Below are positions 41,259 through 49,790 of a DNA stretch of 64,000 nucleotides, in pieces. Under the pieces are notes generated by a model. That model saw only the letters and a list, made by a program, of their open reading frames with translations. It was not told the origin of the DNA and did no database searches. Location of the stretch: positions 1 to 64,000 of the forward strand of contig NZ_NNBK01000001.1 in NCBI RefSeq assembly GCF_002803075.1. The letters are read 5' to 3'. The position numbers were made by a program, and so were the translations under genes. This DNA comes from Streptomyces sp. CB01373 (lineage in GTDB: Bacteria; Actinomycetota; Actinomycetes; Streptomycetales; Streptomycetaceae). Every line of letters begins with the position of its first letter. Positions within the stretch are counted from its first letter, which is position 1.

Positions 41259-43991
41259 TCACGGTGGCTCGTCGTCCCACTGGTCGAGCAGCAGGTCGCC
41301 CAGGTCTCGGTCGAGCTGCGGTTCCTTGTCGCCGTGCAGGGGCTGTTCGGTCCAGATGACCTTGCCGTGGGGGGTGTACCTGGTGCCCCAGCGGCGGGCC
41401 AGTTGGGCGACGAGGAACAGGCCGCGTCCGCCCTCGTCCGTGAGGGCGGCGCGACGCGGGTGCGGTGAGGTGCTGCTGCCGTCGCAGACCTCGCAGATGA
41501 GGGTGGCCCGGTCGCGCAGCAGCCGGACCCGGATCGGGTCGCTGCCGTAGCGGATGGCGTTGGTGACCAGTTCGCTGAGCATCAGCTCGGTGTCGAAACC
41601 CACCTCCTGAAGTCCCCACGCGTCCAGTTGCCGGGCGCACGCCGCGCGCACCCGGGCGACGGACGCGGAGTCGCTGGGCACGTCCCACCCCACGACGTCC
41701 GCCGGGTCCAGCAGCCGGGTGCGGGCGACCAGGAGCGCCACGTCGTCGCTGGGGCGCGCGGGCAGCAGGGCGTCGATCACCGCCCGGCACGTCTCCTCCG
41801 GGCTGCGGTCGGGCCGGCCGGCCAGGGTGTCGCGCAGCAGGGCGAGACCGGTGCCGATGTCCCTGTCCCGCTCCGCGACCAGCCCGTCGGTGTACAGGAC
41901 AAGCAGCGATTCCGGCGCCAGCCGCAGCTCGGTGGTGTCGACGGGCAGGCCCGCCGCCAGGCCGAGCGGCGGGGAGGCCGGCACTTCGGGGAAGTGCACC
42001 GTGCCGTCGGGACGTACCAGCGCGGGCCCGGGGTGGCCGGCCCTCGCCACGGTGCAGCATCCGCCCGCGGGGTCGTAGATCGCGTACAGACAGGTGGCCC
42101 CCGTGATCGGGTCGGCCTCGGCCTCGGCCGACCGGTCCTGGTCGATCCGGGCGACCAGTTCGTCGAGGTGGACCAGGATCTCGTCCGGCGGCAGGTCCAG
42201 GGCCGAGAAGTTGAGGACGGCGGTGCGCAGGCGGCCCATGGTGGCGGCGGCGTGCAGCCCGTGCCCGACGACGTCGCCGACGACGAGGGCCACGCGCGCG
42301 CCCGGCAGCGGGATCACGTCGAACCAGTCCCCGCCGACACCGGCCTGCGCGGGCAGATAGCGGTGGGCCACCTCGAGGGCGTCCTGCTCGGGCCGCCCCC
42401 GGGGCAGCAGGCTGCGCTGCAGGGACACGGCGACGCCGTGCGCGTGGGTGTAGCGGCGGGCGTTGTCCACGGACACGGCCGCCCGCGCGACCAGCTCCTC
42501 GGCGAGGGAGACGTCCTCGTCCTCGAAGGGGTCGCGCCGGTCCGTCCGCCAGAAGTCGGCCAGCCCCAGGAGGACGCCCCGCGCCCGCATCGGCACGGCG
42601 ATGAGCGAGCGGATCCCGTGGTCGAGGATCCTTCCGGCCGTTTCCGGGCTCCGGACCCGCCAGTGGTGGGTGGCCAGATCGGACTCCAGGACCGCGTGAC
42701 CGCTCTCCAGCGCCACCGCCATGGGGGTGCCGGGCAGCCAGGTGACCCGCCCGCCCACGGGGAAGACGGGCGGGTCCACGCTGTCGCCGAGGTTGACCGC
42801 GCGGCGCATGTCCGCCATGTCCGTCGGCTCGTCGCCGCGCAGGACGGGCTCCAGCAGCTCCACGGTGACCAGGTCGGCGAACCGGGGGACGGCGACCTCC
42901 GCCAGCTCCTCGGCGGTCCGTACGACGTCCAGGGTGGTGCCGACCCTGGCCCCGGCGTCGTACAGCAGCCGCAGCCGCTCCTGCGTCTCCTCGACCCGGC
43001 CCGAGAGGGCGCGCAGCTCCGTCGTGTCCCGCAGCGTCGTCACACTGCCGGCCGGTCCTCCCGCGTGGTCCGTGGGGCGGGTGTTGGCGATCAGCAGCCG
43101 GTCACCCGCGGGGAGCACCTCGTCGCTGGCCACCCGTCCGGAGTGCAGCAGCCCGGCCACCCGCGGCTCCAGGCCGAGGTCGTCGATCCGGCGCCCCTCC
43201 GCGTCCGCCGGCAGGTCCAGCAGCCGCCGCGCCTCGTCGTTGGCCAGCAGCAGCCGGCCCTCGCCGGAGACGACGAGGACACCCTCCCGCACGGAGTGCA
43301 GGACGGCGTCGTGGTGCTCGTACATCCGTGTCAGCTCGACGTGGCCCAGACCGTGGGTCTGCCGTCGCAGCCGCCTGCTCGCCCACGCCGCCCCGCACGT
43401 GGCCAGCACGAGCGCTCCCCCCACGCCCCCGAGCAGGACCGGCAACTGGTCCATGACCATCGCGTTCACGGTCTCCAGCGTGATCGCGACGTCCACGACG
43501 CCGGCGACCGAGCCGTCCGTCCGGAAGACGGGCACGACCGAGTCGACCGCGGGGCCGCGGCTCGCTGCGACGACCTCCGTGAAGGACCTGCCCCGGGCCG
43601 CCTGCCGGTACGGACCGATGACGTGCCGGCCGATCAGGCCGGTGTCGGGGTGCGTGAGCCGGATCCCGTCCGGCCGGTACACGACCACGAAGGCCACACC
43701 GGTCCGCTTCCGGGCCTCCTCGGCGCGCGGCTGGAGGACCGCCGTCGGATCGCGGCTGTCGAGGGCCGCCGCCGTGCCCGGGGCGCTGGCGAAGGACTCG
43801 GCCACGGATCGCGTGCGGTGCCGGGCGTCGGCCAGGCTGTTGCTCCGGGTCTGGAGCACGAGGACGGTGCCGGCGGCGACGATGAGCACCAGCAGCATCA
43901 CCATCTGGAGGGCGAACGCCTGCGCGGCGAAGCTGCGCACGCCCGGCTCAGGACGCCGCCGTCCTTCTGGCCTGCGCGGAAATCCGGCCAT
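41259..43991 (-). CDS. membrane PAS-GAF-SpoIIE-HATPase phosphatase/kinase
   Basis: 910-residue signalling protein. Two membrane helices (~27-48 and ~180-205) flank a CitA/DcuS-like sensor. Then come a PAS domain (~220-320), GAF (~345-520), a SpoIIE PP2C phosphatase (~545-745; VGGDWFDVIPLPG, GDVVGHGLHAAATM, LYTDGLVAER, PSDDVALLVAR) and a C-terminal RsbW-like HATPase (~760-880; LSELVTNAIRYG, DEGGRGLFLV). Phosphatase and kinase in one chain can both phosphorylate and dephosphorylate a STAS antagonist, so it could be a complete input switch. ATG 43991 was chosen. The partner is unknown; the STAS gene at 18185 is a candidate by type only. Confidence 0.9.
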   Translation of the reverse strand: MAGFPRRPEGRRRPEPGVRSFAAQAFALQMVMLLVLIVAAGTVLVLQTRSNSLADARHRTRSVAESFASAPGTAAALDSRDPTAVLQPRAEEARKRTGVAFVVVYRPDGIRLTHPDTGLIGRHVIGPYRQAARGRSFTEVVAASRGPAVDSVVPVFRTDGSVAGVVDVAITLETVNAMVMDQLPVLLGGVGGALVLATCGAAWASRRLRRQTHGLGHVELTRMYEHHDAVLHSVREGVLVVSGEGRLLLANDEARRLLDLPADAEGRRIDDLGLEPRVAGLLHSGRVASDEVLPAGDRLLIANTRPTDHAGGPAGSVTTLRDTTELRALSGRVEETQERLRLLYDAGARVGTTLDVVRTAEELAEVAVPRFADLVTVELLEPVLRGDEPTDMADMRRAVNLGDSVDPPVFPVGGRVTWLPGTPMAVALESGHAVLESDLATHHWRVRSPETAGRILDHGIRSLIAVPMRARGVLLGLADFWRTDRRDPFEDEDVSLAEELVARAAVSVDNARRYTHAHGVAVSLQRSLLPRGRPEQDALEVAHRYLPAQAGVGGDWFDVIPLPGARVALVVGDVVGHGLHAAATMGRLRTAVLNFSALDLPPDEILVHLDELVARIDQDRSAEAEADPITGATCLYAIYDPAGGCCTVARAGHPGPALVRPDGTVHFPEVPASPPLGLAAGLPVDTTELRLAPESLLVLYTDGLVAERDRDIGTGLALLRDTLAGRPDRSPEETCRAVIDALLPARPSDDVALLVARTRLLDPADVVGWDVPSDSASVARVRAACARQLDAWGLQEVGFDTELMLSELVTNAIRYGSDPIRVRLLRDRATLICEVCDGSSTSPHPRRAALTDEGGRGLFLVAQLARRWGTRYTPHGKVIWTEQPLHGDKEPQLDRDLGDLLLDQWDDEPP

Positions 43992-44074
43992 GAGTACATT
44001 TTCCAGCACCGGCGGCCGCGGCGGAGTCACCGGCGGCCACCGGGGCGCAGGGCGCCCCGCGAGTCGCGGACCCT

Positions 44075-44104
44075 TTGCGGGGCACTCCTACGGTGGGACA
44101 ATAT
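44075..44104 (+). promoter_or_regulatory. possible promoter of the DUF6479 gene
   Basis: TTGCGG (44075-44080) and CAATAT (44099-44104) are spaced by 18 bases, about 75 bases before the 44181 start. A weak match to the vegetative consensus. Confidence 0.3.
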
Positions 44105-44180
44105 GGGACACAGGTGGCGTCATCGGCGCCACCGGCACTCTTCGCTTTCCTTGGTGAGGCGGGTGGAATACGTGGAATAC

Positions 44181-44546
44181 ATGGTCATAGCCTCCTACTC
44201 CGTACTGGCCGTGGCACCCAATGTGTGGGCCACCTTCGGCGCCTTCATCGGTGGACTCGTCATCGTGATCGCCCTGGTGTGGGCGGTCGGCATGGGCATC
44301 GGTGTGATGCGCCGCGAGCCGGACCGGCCGACCGAGGCGGAGCAGCCGCACCTGCCGGTCACCGGCGCCGTCCACGAGATCAGGGAGATGCGGGAGCTCG
44401 ACGAGCTCCACCCGGACGACGGGGAGCGGCTCATGCCCTATGAGCTGCACGCCACCGGAACCCGCCGCAGCCAGGACCAGCACCGGCGGCGCTGGCACCC
44501 GGGCAGCAGTGGATCCTTCGGCGGCGGCGGTCCCGGCCGGACCTGA
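44181..44546 (+). CDS. DUF6479-like small membrane protein
   Basis: 121-residue protein with one helix (WATFGAFIGGLVIVIALVWAVGMGIGV, ~15-40) followed by an acidic cytoplasmic tail (REMRELDELHPDDGERLMPYEL) and a SSGSFGGGGPGRT end. The pattern fits a Streptomyces family of single-helix proteins of unknown function (DUF6479, from memory). ATG 44181 or GTG 44163 may be the start. It is divergent from the SpoIIE-type gene. Followed by a terminator hairpin. Confidence 0.6.
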   Translation: MVIASYSVLAVAPNVWATFGAFIGGLVIVIALVWAVGMGIGVMRREPDRPTEAEQPHLPVTGAVHEIREMRELDELHPDDGERLMPYELHATGTRRSQDQHRRRWHPGSSGSFGGGGPGRT

Positions 44547-44571
44547 CCCGGCCCCGCGCCGCACCCGTCAA

Positions 44572-44598
44572 GGGGACGGGCCTTCAGGGGCCCGCCCC
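44572..44598 (+). terminator. terminator after DUF6479 gene; start of a 363-base gap
   Basis: GGGG-A-CGGGCC and GGCCCG-CCCC form a stem with loop TTCAGG. The gap 44547-44909 before the opuC-type operon shows no further gene; it should contain that operon's promoter, which I could not place, and I saw no known riboswitch pattern. Confidence 0.6.
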
Positions 44599-44909
44599 CG
44601 CCCATGTCGGGACCGGGGCGCCAGGTGGCTGCGTGCCGGACGTGGCGTGGATCGCGTGCCCCTGCCGGTGTCGCGGGCGCGATGCTGGGTAGGCGTCGGT
44701 GTCGAAAGGCGCCACGGGGCCTGGGAACCGTCCGGTCGGACGGGCCCGCGCACCGGGCTCACAGCTTGCGCACGGTGCGGTTACGGGGGACGGGGGTGTC
44801 GCGTGCGGATGTCGCACGTCACGAGGTGCTTCGATTGTTCCCGCAACGGCCCGCGCGACCTTGGCCGAGAGCGGACAGCTCCTGCCAGACCCGAAGGGTA
44901 TTCGGCGTT

Positions 44910-46082
44910 TTGATACGGATAGATTCAGTCACCAAGCGGTATCCGGACGGCACGCTCGCGGTCGACCGGCTCTCGCTCGAGATACCGGACCGCTCGATCA
45001 CCGTCCTCGTCGGACCGTCGGGATGTGGCAAGACCACCACTCTGCGCATGATCAACCGGATGGTGGAGCCGACCGGGGGCACCATCCTCCTCGACGGCGT
45101 CGACATCCAGGACCAGCCCGTCAACACGCTGCGCCGGTCGATGGGATACGTCATCCAGAACGCGGGGCTCTTCCAGCACCGCACGATCGTCGACAACATC
45201 GCGACCGTGCCCCGCCTGCTCGGCTGGGGAAGACAGAAGGCGCGGGCGCGGGCGGCGGAGCTGATGGAGCGGGTCGGCCTCGACGCCTCGCTCGCCAAGC
45301 GCTACCCGTACCAGCTCTCCGGCGGCCAGCAGCAGCGCGTCGGTGTGGCGCGGGCGCTCGCCGCCGACCCGCCGGTGCTGCTGATGGACGAGCCGTTCTC
45401 CGCCGTGGACCCGGTGGTGCGCAAGGGCCTCCAGGACGAACTGCTGCGCATCCAGGACGAGCTGGGCAAGACCATCGTCTTCGTCACGCACGACATCGAC
45501 GAGGCCGTGAAGATCGGGACGATGGTCGCGGTCCTGCGCACCGGCGGCCGGCTCGCCCAGTACGCGCCGCCCGCCGAACTGCTCTCCGCGCCCGCGGACG
45601 CCTTCGTCGAGGACTTCCTCGGCATCGACCGCGGCATCCGCCGGCTGTCGTTCTTCGCCTCCGGGGGACTGGAGCTGACGAAGACCCCGATCGTCACCGC
45701 CGACTCCACCGCCGAGCAGATCGCCGCCCGCGCCACCCCCGGTGTGCCCTACCTCCTTGTCACCGACGCCGACGGCAGGCCCCTCGGCTGGAGCGAGCCC
45801 GCCGCGCTGGCCGACGGCCCCCTCGACGTGGCACGGCTTCTGTCCCACGGGCGGCCCTTCGAGTACGGCACCGATTCGCTGCGCGCCGCCCTCGACGGCG
45901 CCGTGCTCTCGCCTACGGGCTGGGCGGTCGCCGTGGACGGCACCGGCCGTGCGGTCGGCGTCGTCTCGCAGCAGACCATCGGCGAGGCCATCCGCAGTGC
46001 CCACGCCGAGGGGCGTACCGGGGCGTGGTCCGCCGCGGGGACCGCGGCGGAGGCCGGCGCCGAGGCCGGGGTCGCCGGATGA
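44910..46082 (+). CDS. OpuCA-like compatible-solute ABC ATPase with CBS domains
   Basis: 390-residue ATPase of a glycine betaine/carnitine/choline importer. Walker A is GPSGCGKTT (35-43), signature LSGGQQQR, Walker B VLLMDEPFSAVDP, H-loop VTHDIDEA; a paired CBS region (~255-370) usually senses ionic strength or nucleotides. TTG at 44910 is the likely start: the family begins MIRIDSVTKRYPDGT and GAAGGG lies 11 bases upstream, while no ATG or GTG fits. The stop overlaps the next ATG. It probably serves osmotic-stress uptake. Confidence 0.88.
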   Translation: MIRIDSVTKRYPDGTLAVDRLSLEIPDRSITVLVGPSGCGKTTTLRMINRMVEPTGGTILLDGVDIQDQPVNTLRRSMGYVIQNAGLFQHRTIVDNIATVPRLLGWGRQKARARAAELMERVGLDASLAKRYPYQLSGGQQQRVGVARALAADPPVLLMDEPFSAVDPVVRKGLQDELLRIQDELGKTIVFVTHDIDEAVKIGTMVAVLRTGGRLAQYAPPAELLSAPADAFVEDFLGIDRGIRRLSFFASGGLELTKTPIVTADSTAEQIAARATPGVPYLLVTDADGRPLGWSEPAALADGPLDVARLLSHGRPFEYGTDSLRAALDGAVLSPTGWAVAVDGTGRAVGVVSQQTIGEAIRSAHAEGRTGAWSAAGTAAEAGAEAGVAG

Positions 46083-46795
46083 ACCGATTCTTCGACATTC
46101 CGAGCGACCTCCAGCACACCTGGCTGGGCCTGATCGGGCTGCATCTGCGCGAGGCCCTGCTGCCGGTGCTGGCCGGTCTTCTCGCCGCCCTGCCGCTCGC
46201 CCAGCTCTGCGTGCGGTTCCGCTGGCTGTACCCGCCGGTGCTCGGCCTGACGACCGTGCTGTACGCGATCCCGTCGCTGGCATTCTTCGTCGTCCTCATC
46301 GACTACACCGGCCAGACCGAGCTGACCGTGATGATCCCGCTCGCCGTCTACAGCCTCGTCGTGCTCGTCCCGGCGATCGTCGACGGCGTCCGTTCGGTGC
46401 CGCAGGAGACCCTGGCCGCGGCCACCGCCATGGGCCTGGGACCCGTACGCCGTTATCTCCAGGTGCAGTTGCCGATCGCGGTGCCCGCCATCATCGCCGG
46501 GCTGCGGGTGGCCGCCGTCTCCAGCATCTCGCTCGTCAGCGTCGGGATGCTGATCGGCAACCAGGGCGCCCTGGGCAATCTGCTGCACGACGCGCAGATC
46601 TACAACCGGCCCGAACTCGCCTGGAACTCCGTCCTCACCACGGCGGCCCTGGCGGTCGTCGTCGACGGCGTGCTCGTCCTCGTGCGCCTGCTGCTGACCC
46701 CCTGGATGCCGCGCGGCACCCGCCACCGCACCCCGACGGACGCCGCGGACCGCCCTGAACCGGCCACGCCCGCACTGGAGGACGCAGCCCGGTGA
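46079..46795 (+). CDS. OpuCB-like ABC permease
   Basis: 238-residue permease with five or six helices and the EAA loop (ETLAAATAMGLGPVRRYLQ). VLYAIPSLAFFVVLIDY and SVGMLIGNQGALGNLL are typical of betaine/choline permeases. ATG overlaps the ATPase stop and its own stop overlaps the next GTG, so four genes are tightly coupled. Confidence 0.9.
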   Translation: MNRFFDIPSDLQHTWLGLIGLHLREALLPVLAGLLAALPLAQLCVRFRWLYPPVLGLTTVLYAIPSLAFFVVLIDYTGQTELTVMIPLAVYSLVVLVPAIVDGVRSVPQETLAAATAMGLGPVRRYLQVQLPIAVPAIIAGLRVAAVSSISLVSVGMLIGNQGALGNLLHDAQIYNRPELAWNSVLTTAALAVVVDGVLVLVRLLLTPWMPRGTRHRTPTDAADRPEPATPALEDAAR

Positions 46796-47460
46796 ACGTA
46801 CTGCACTTCATCAACGCCTTCTTCAGCGACGCCGCCCACTGGAAGGGCTACGACGGCATCCCCACGCGCCTCGTCGAGCACATCCAGTACTCCCTGATGG
46901 CCCTGGGCCTGGCCGCCGTCATCGGACTGCCGGTCGGACTGCTCACCGGGCACTACGGGCGCGGCGGCAACGCCCTCGCTCTGATCGCCACCGCCGGGCG
47001 GGCGCTGCCCAGCTTCGGCCTGCTGGTGCTGATGGTCATCCTGCTCGGCTTCGGCAAGACACCCGTGATGATCCCGCTGGTCGTCCTCGCCGTACCCCCG
47101 ATCCTGATCACGAGCTACGAGGCGATGCGCTCCGTCGATCCCTCGCCGGTGGACGCCGCCCGCGGCATGGGCATGTCCGAGTCGCGCGTCCTCTTCCAGG
47201 TCGAACTGCCCGTCGCCCTCCCGCTGATCCTCAGCGGACTGCGCTCGGCGGCCATCCAGATCGTCTCCACCGCCACCATCGCCGCGTACGTCAGCCTCGG
47301 CGGCCTCGGCCGGTACATCGTCGACGGCCTCTACCAGCACGACTACGAGAAGGTCGTGGGCGGTGCCGCACTGGTCGCCGTGATGGCGCTGGCGACGCTC
47401 GCGGTGTTCTGGGCGGTCGCGCGGGTGACGGTGTCGCCCGGGGTGCGCCATGGCGGCTGA
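46792..47460 (+). CDS. OpuCD-like ABC permease
   Basis: 222-residue second permease of the compatible-solute importer. The EAA loop reads DAARGMGMSESRVLFQVELPVA; ATAGRALPSFGLLVLMVILLGFG and TIAAYVSLGGLGRYIVDGL are family segments. GTG overlaps the upstream stop. It forms a heterodimeric channel with the 46079 product. Confidence 0.9.
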   Translation: MNVLHFINAFFSDAAHWKGYDGIPTRLVEHIQYSLMALGLAAVIGLPVGLLTGHYGRGGNALALIATAGRALPSFGLLVLMVILLGFGKTPVMIPLVVLAVPPILITSYEAMRSVDPSPVDAARGMGMSESRVLFQVELPVALPLILSGLRSAAIQIVSTATIAAYVSLGGLGRYIVDGLYQHDYEKVVGGAALVAVMALATLAVFWAVARVTVSPGVRHGG

Positions 47461-47494
47461 CGCCCATCGAGGCCGATCGGTGACCCGGCGCCTC

Positions 47495-47524
47495 TTGACT
47501 GATGAAGAAGCGGCTGGATTGGAT
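47495..47524 (+). promoter_or_regulatory. vegetative-type promoter before the binding-protein gene
   Basis: TTGACT (47495-47500) and TTGGAT (47519-47524) are spaced by 18 bases; both fit the Streptomyces vegetative consensus well. It would give the binding protein extra transcripts beyond operon readthrough. Confidence 0.55.
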
Positions 47525-47602
47525 CAAAGCGCGGCAATCGCACCCCGCGTGCTGCCGCCGCTGCCACGCGCCCGAACAACCTCTCAGCCGGGAACGGGAA
47601 TT

Positions 47603-48562
47603 GTGACTTCCAACACGAAGAGCACCAGGTCCAGCAAGAGCCACCTCGGGGCGGCCGCGGTCGCGCTCGCCGCCGCCTCGGCGCTCCTCGCGGGGTGTTC
47701 GTCCGGCGGCTCCTCCGGCAAGGACCCGCTCGCGGAGGGCAGGGCGAGCGGCGGCACGGTCGTCGTCGGCTCCAACAACTTCGCCGAGAGCATCCTGATC
47801 GCCGACATCTACGGCGAGGCCCTGAAGGCCAAGGGCATCAAGGTCGAGTACAAGCCCAACATCGGCAGCCGGGAGGCCACCTACGGTCTGCTCAAGAACG
47901 GCTCGATCACCGTGCTGCCCGAGTACAACGGGGCGCTGCTGGCCTACCTCGACTCCAAGGCCGCCCCGGAGTCGGTCGAGGCGACGACGGCCGCCATCAG
48001 CGCCAAGCTGGACTCGGGTCTCACCCTGCTCGAGCCGGCGCCCGCCGAGGACAAGGACTCCGTGACCGTCAACGCCGCGACGGCGAAGAAGTACGGGCTC
48101 ACCGACAAGTCGTCCATCGCGGATCTCAAGGACGCCGCCAAGGACCTGGTCATCGGCGGCTCGCCGGAGTTCCAGGCCCGGCAGCAGGGTCTGAAGGGCC
48201 TGAAGTCCGAGTACGGACTGGAGTTCAAGTCCTTCAAGGCGCTGGACGCGGGCGGCCCGCTGACCCAGGCGGCGCTGAAGAAGGACACCGTGCAGGTCGC
48301 CGACCTGTTCACCACGGATCCGACCATCGCCAAGGAGAAGTTCGTCGTCCTCCAGGACCCGAAGAACCTCTTCGGCTTCGAGAACGTGCAGCCGCTGGTC
48401 TACAAGTCCGGCCTCGACCAGAAGGGCGTCGACGCGCTCAACGCCGTCTCCGCCAAGCTGGACACGGCCGCCCTGCTGGACATGGACACCCAGGTGCAGT
48501 CGCAGAACAAGGACCCGCTCGACGTGGCCAAGGCCTGGCTGAAGTCCGCGGGTCTCGACTGA
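47603..48562 (+). CDS. OpuCC-like glycine betaine-binding lipoprotein
   Basis: 319-residue OsmF/OpuC-type binding protein. Lipobox LLAGC (C32); VVVGSNNFAESILIADIYGEALKAKG and GSREATYGLLKNGSITVLPEYNGAL contain the aromatic/ligand region typical of the family; ends NKDPLDVAKAWLKSAGL. GTG 47603 has a GGGAA-rich leader. It completes the importer begun at 44910 and has its own predicted promoter. Exact ligand (betaine, choline, carnitine or ectoine) cannot be read from sequence. Confidence 0.9.
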   Translation: MTSNTKSTRSSKSHLGAAAVALAAASALLAGCSSGGSSGKDPLAEGRASGGTVVVGSNNFAESILIADIYGEALKAKGIKVEYKPNIGSREATYGLLKNGSITVLPEYNGALLAYLDSKAAPESVEATTAAISAKLDSGLTLLEPAPAEDKDSVTVNAATAKKYGLTDKSSIADLKDAAKDLVIGGSPEFQARQQGLKGLKSEYGLEFKSFKALDAGGPLTQAALKKDTVQVADLFTTDPTIAKEKFVVLQDPKNLFGFENVQPLVYKSGLDQKGVDALNAVSAKLDTAALLDMDTQVQSQNKDPLDVAKAWLKSAGLD

Positions 48563-48606
48563 TCGACGCCGGTGGGACACGGGCCCGCGGGGCCGTGAAC
48601 CGCCCG

Positions 48607-48648
48607 CTCGCCGGGTGCCGGACGGACGACCGTCCGGCACCCGGCGAG
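48607..48648. terminator. strong bidirectional terminator
   Basis: Perfect 19-base arms (48607-48625 and 48630-48648) with a 4-base loop ACGA. It lies between the convergent binding-protein and TerB-like genes and can serve both. Confidence 0.85.
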
Positions 48649-48680
48649 GCGGGAGCCGTGAGCCGCGAGGACCCGTCGGC

Positions 48681-49136
48681 TCAGAGGTCGAACTCGTGCG
48701 GCGGCAGGCCCAGGGCGAAGCAGGCCTCGCGCACCATGGCCTGCTCGGTCTTGTCGAAGTCGCCGTCCGCGCCGCCGATGACGATGCCGATCTGGACCAC
48801 GGCACGCGCCTCCGCGGGCTTCTTCTTCGCCTTGGCGATCTCCTGCAACACGCTGACCTTGCCGAAGTCGAAGTCGGCGGTCAGCTTGTTCAGGTTCTCC
48901 TCGAAGCGGCGGCGCAGGTCGTCCGCGGGGAAGTTCTGCAGTACCTCGTTGGTGGCGATCAGCTGCGCGACACGCTGACGCTCCGAAGGGTCGACGGTGC
49001 CGTCGGCGGCGGCCACGAGGGCGCACATCGCCATGCTCGCGTCCCGGAAGGCACCGCTCTTCAGGTCGTTCTTCTTCGCCACGAGCTGGGTCTGCATCTG
49101 CGTCGCGGAGTCCTTGATGCGGTCCCACAGGGCCAT
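48681..49136 (-). CDS. TerB-family tellurite-resistance-like protein
   Basis: 151-residue helical protein. MALWDRIKDSATQMQTQLVAKK, AMCALVAAADGTVDPSERQRVAQLI and GIVIGGADGDFDKTEQAMVREAC show the TerB fold with two acidic DG(T/D)xDxxE metal-binding loops. ATG 49136 follows GGAG. TerB proteins belong to Ca2+-linked stress systems with TerD; no ter genes are adjacent, so the resistance label is family-based only. Confidence 0.88.
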   Translation of the reverse strand: MALWDRIKDSATQMQTQLVAKKNDLKSGAFRDASMAMCALVAAADGTVDPSERQRVAQLIATNEVLQNFPADDLRRRFEENLNKLTADFDFGKVSVLQEIAKAKKKPAEARAVVQIGIVIGGADGDFDKTEQAMVREACFALGLPPHEFDL

Positions 49137-49371
49137 GTGCTCTCCAAATGTGGTGTCGGGTGGACTGACACGTCCGTGCTGCATCTACAGCAACGTAGAA
49201 ACTGACGGGGCGACGGATAAGTTCCGGTGGACGCCGTCGCGGCGGGCTCCGGCGGGCTCTGGCGGGTTCCCGGCGGGCTCCGGCGGGTTCGTTCCGGTAC
49301 GGGCCGCCTAGACTGGGGCGGCCCGTACCGGGCGTGCGGGCGTGCGCGAGAAGAGCGCGCGCGAACAGTCT

Positions 49372-49410
49372 GTGCGACCAGCGTGTGCGACCAGCGTGTG
49401 CGACCAGTGC
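49372..49410. repeat. 13-bp tandem repeats upstream of the ArsR gene
   Basis: GTGCGACCAGCGT at 49372 and 49385, then GTGCGACCAGTGC at 49398. They lie 24-62 bases before the ArsR start and are flanked by two copies of GCGCGCGAACAG. They could be repeated operators or simple slippage. Just upstream (49240-49290) GGCGGGCTCC-like repeats also occur. Confidence 0.7.
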
Positions 49411-49433
49411 GCGCGAACAGGAGGAAGACGACC

Positions 49434-49790
49434 GTGGCGGCAGCCGGCAGTGGCTTCGAGGATCCGCCCGCCGACGTGCTCGCGGAGGCGGCCGCGGCCT
49501 TCGGGCTGCTCGCCTCGCCCGCCCGGCTGCACATCGTGTGGGCCCTGGCCCAGGGCGAGAGCGACGTCACCGGGCTCGCGGAGCGGGTCGGCGGCGCGCT
49601 GCCCGCGGTCAGCCAGCACCTGACCAAGCTGAAGCTCGCCGGGCTCGTCCGCTCCCGCCGCGAGGGCAGGCGGCAGGTCTACTTCGTCGACGACCCCGAC
49701 GTGGTCGACGTGGTACGGCTCACGGTGGCCCGGCTCACCGACCGGGGCGCCGCCGTCGGCGCCCCGGCGCACCGCCTCCGTGGCCTCTGA
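49434..49790 (+). CDS. ArsR-family metal-type repressor
   Basis: 118-residue winged-helix repressor (ASPARLHIVWALAQGESDVTGLAERVGGALPAVSQHLTKLKLAGLVRSRREGRRQVYFVDD). No Cys and few His in the usual alpha3 or alpha5 metal sites, so the inducer may be a weakly bound metal or not a metal. GTG 49434 follows GGAGGAAG. Its stop overlaps the start of the P-type ATPase (11 bases), which it presumably represses. Confidence 0.88.
   Translation: MAAAGSGFEDPPADVLAEAAAAFGLLASPARLHIVWALAQGESDVTGLAERVGGALPAVSQHLTKLKLAGLVRSRREGRRQVYFVDDPDVVDVVRLTVARLTDRGAAVGAPAHRLRGL

Noticed and set aside
41628..44546. 972-codon plus-strand frame opposite the SpoIIE-type gene
   Set aside because: Low-complexity shadow of the minus-strand gene; only its last 121 codons are a real gene (44181-44546).
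44547..44909. Riboswitch (c-di-AMP or similar) before the OpuC-type operon
   Set aside because: Osmolyte importers can carry one, but I could not find a convincing consensus core in this gap.
48681..49136. Tellurite resistance operon
   Set aside because: A lone TerB-fold gene without TerC, TerD or TerZ neighbours; resistance cannot be claimed.
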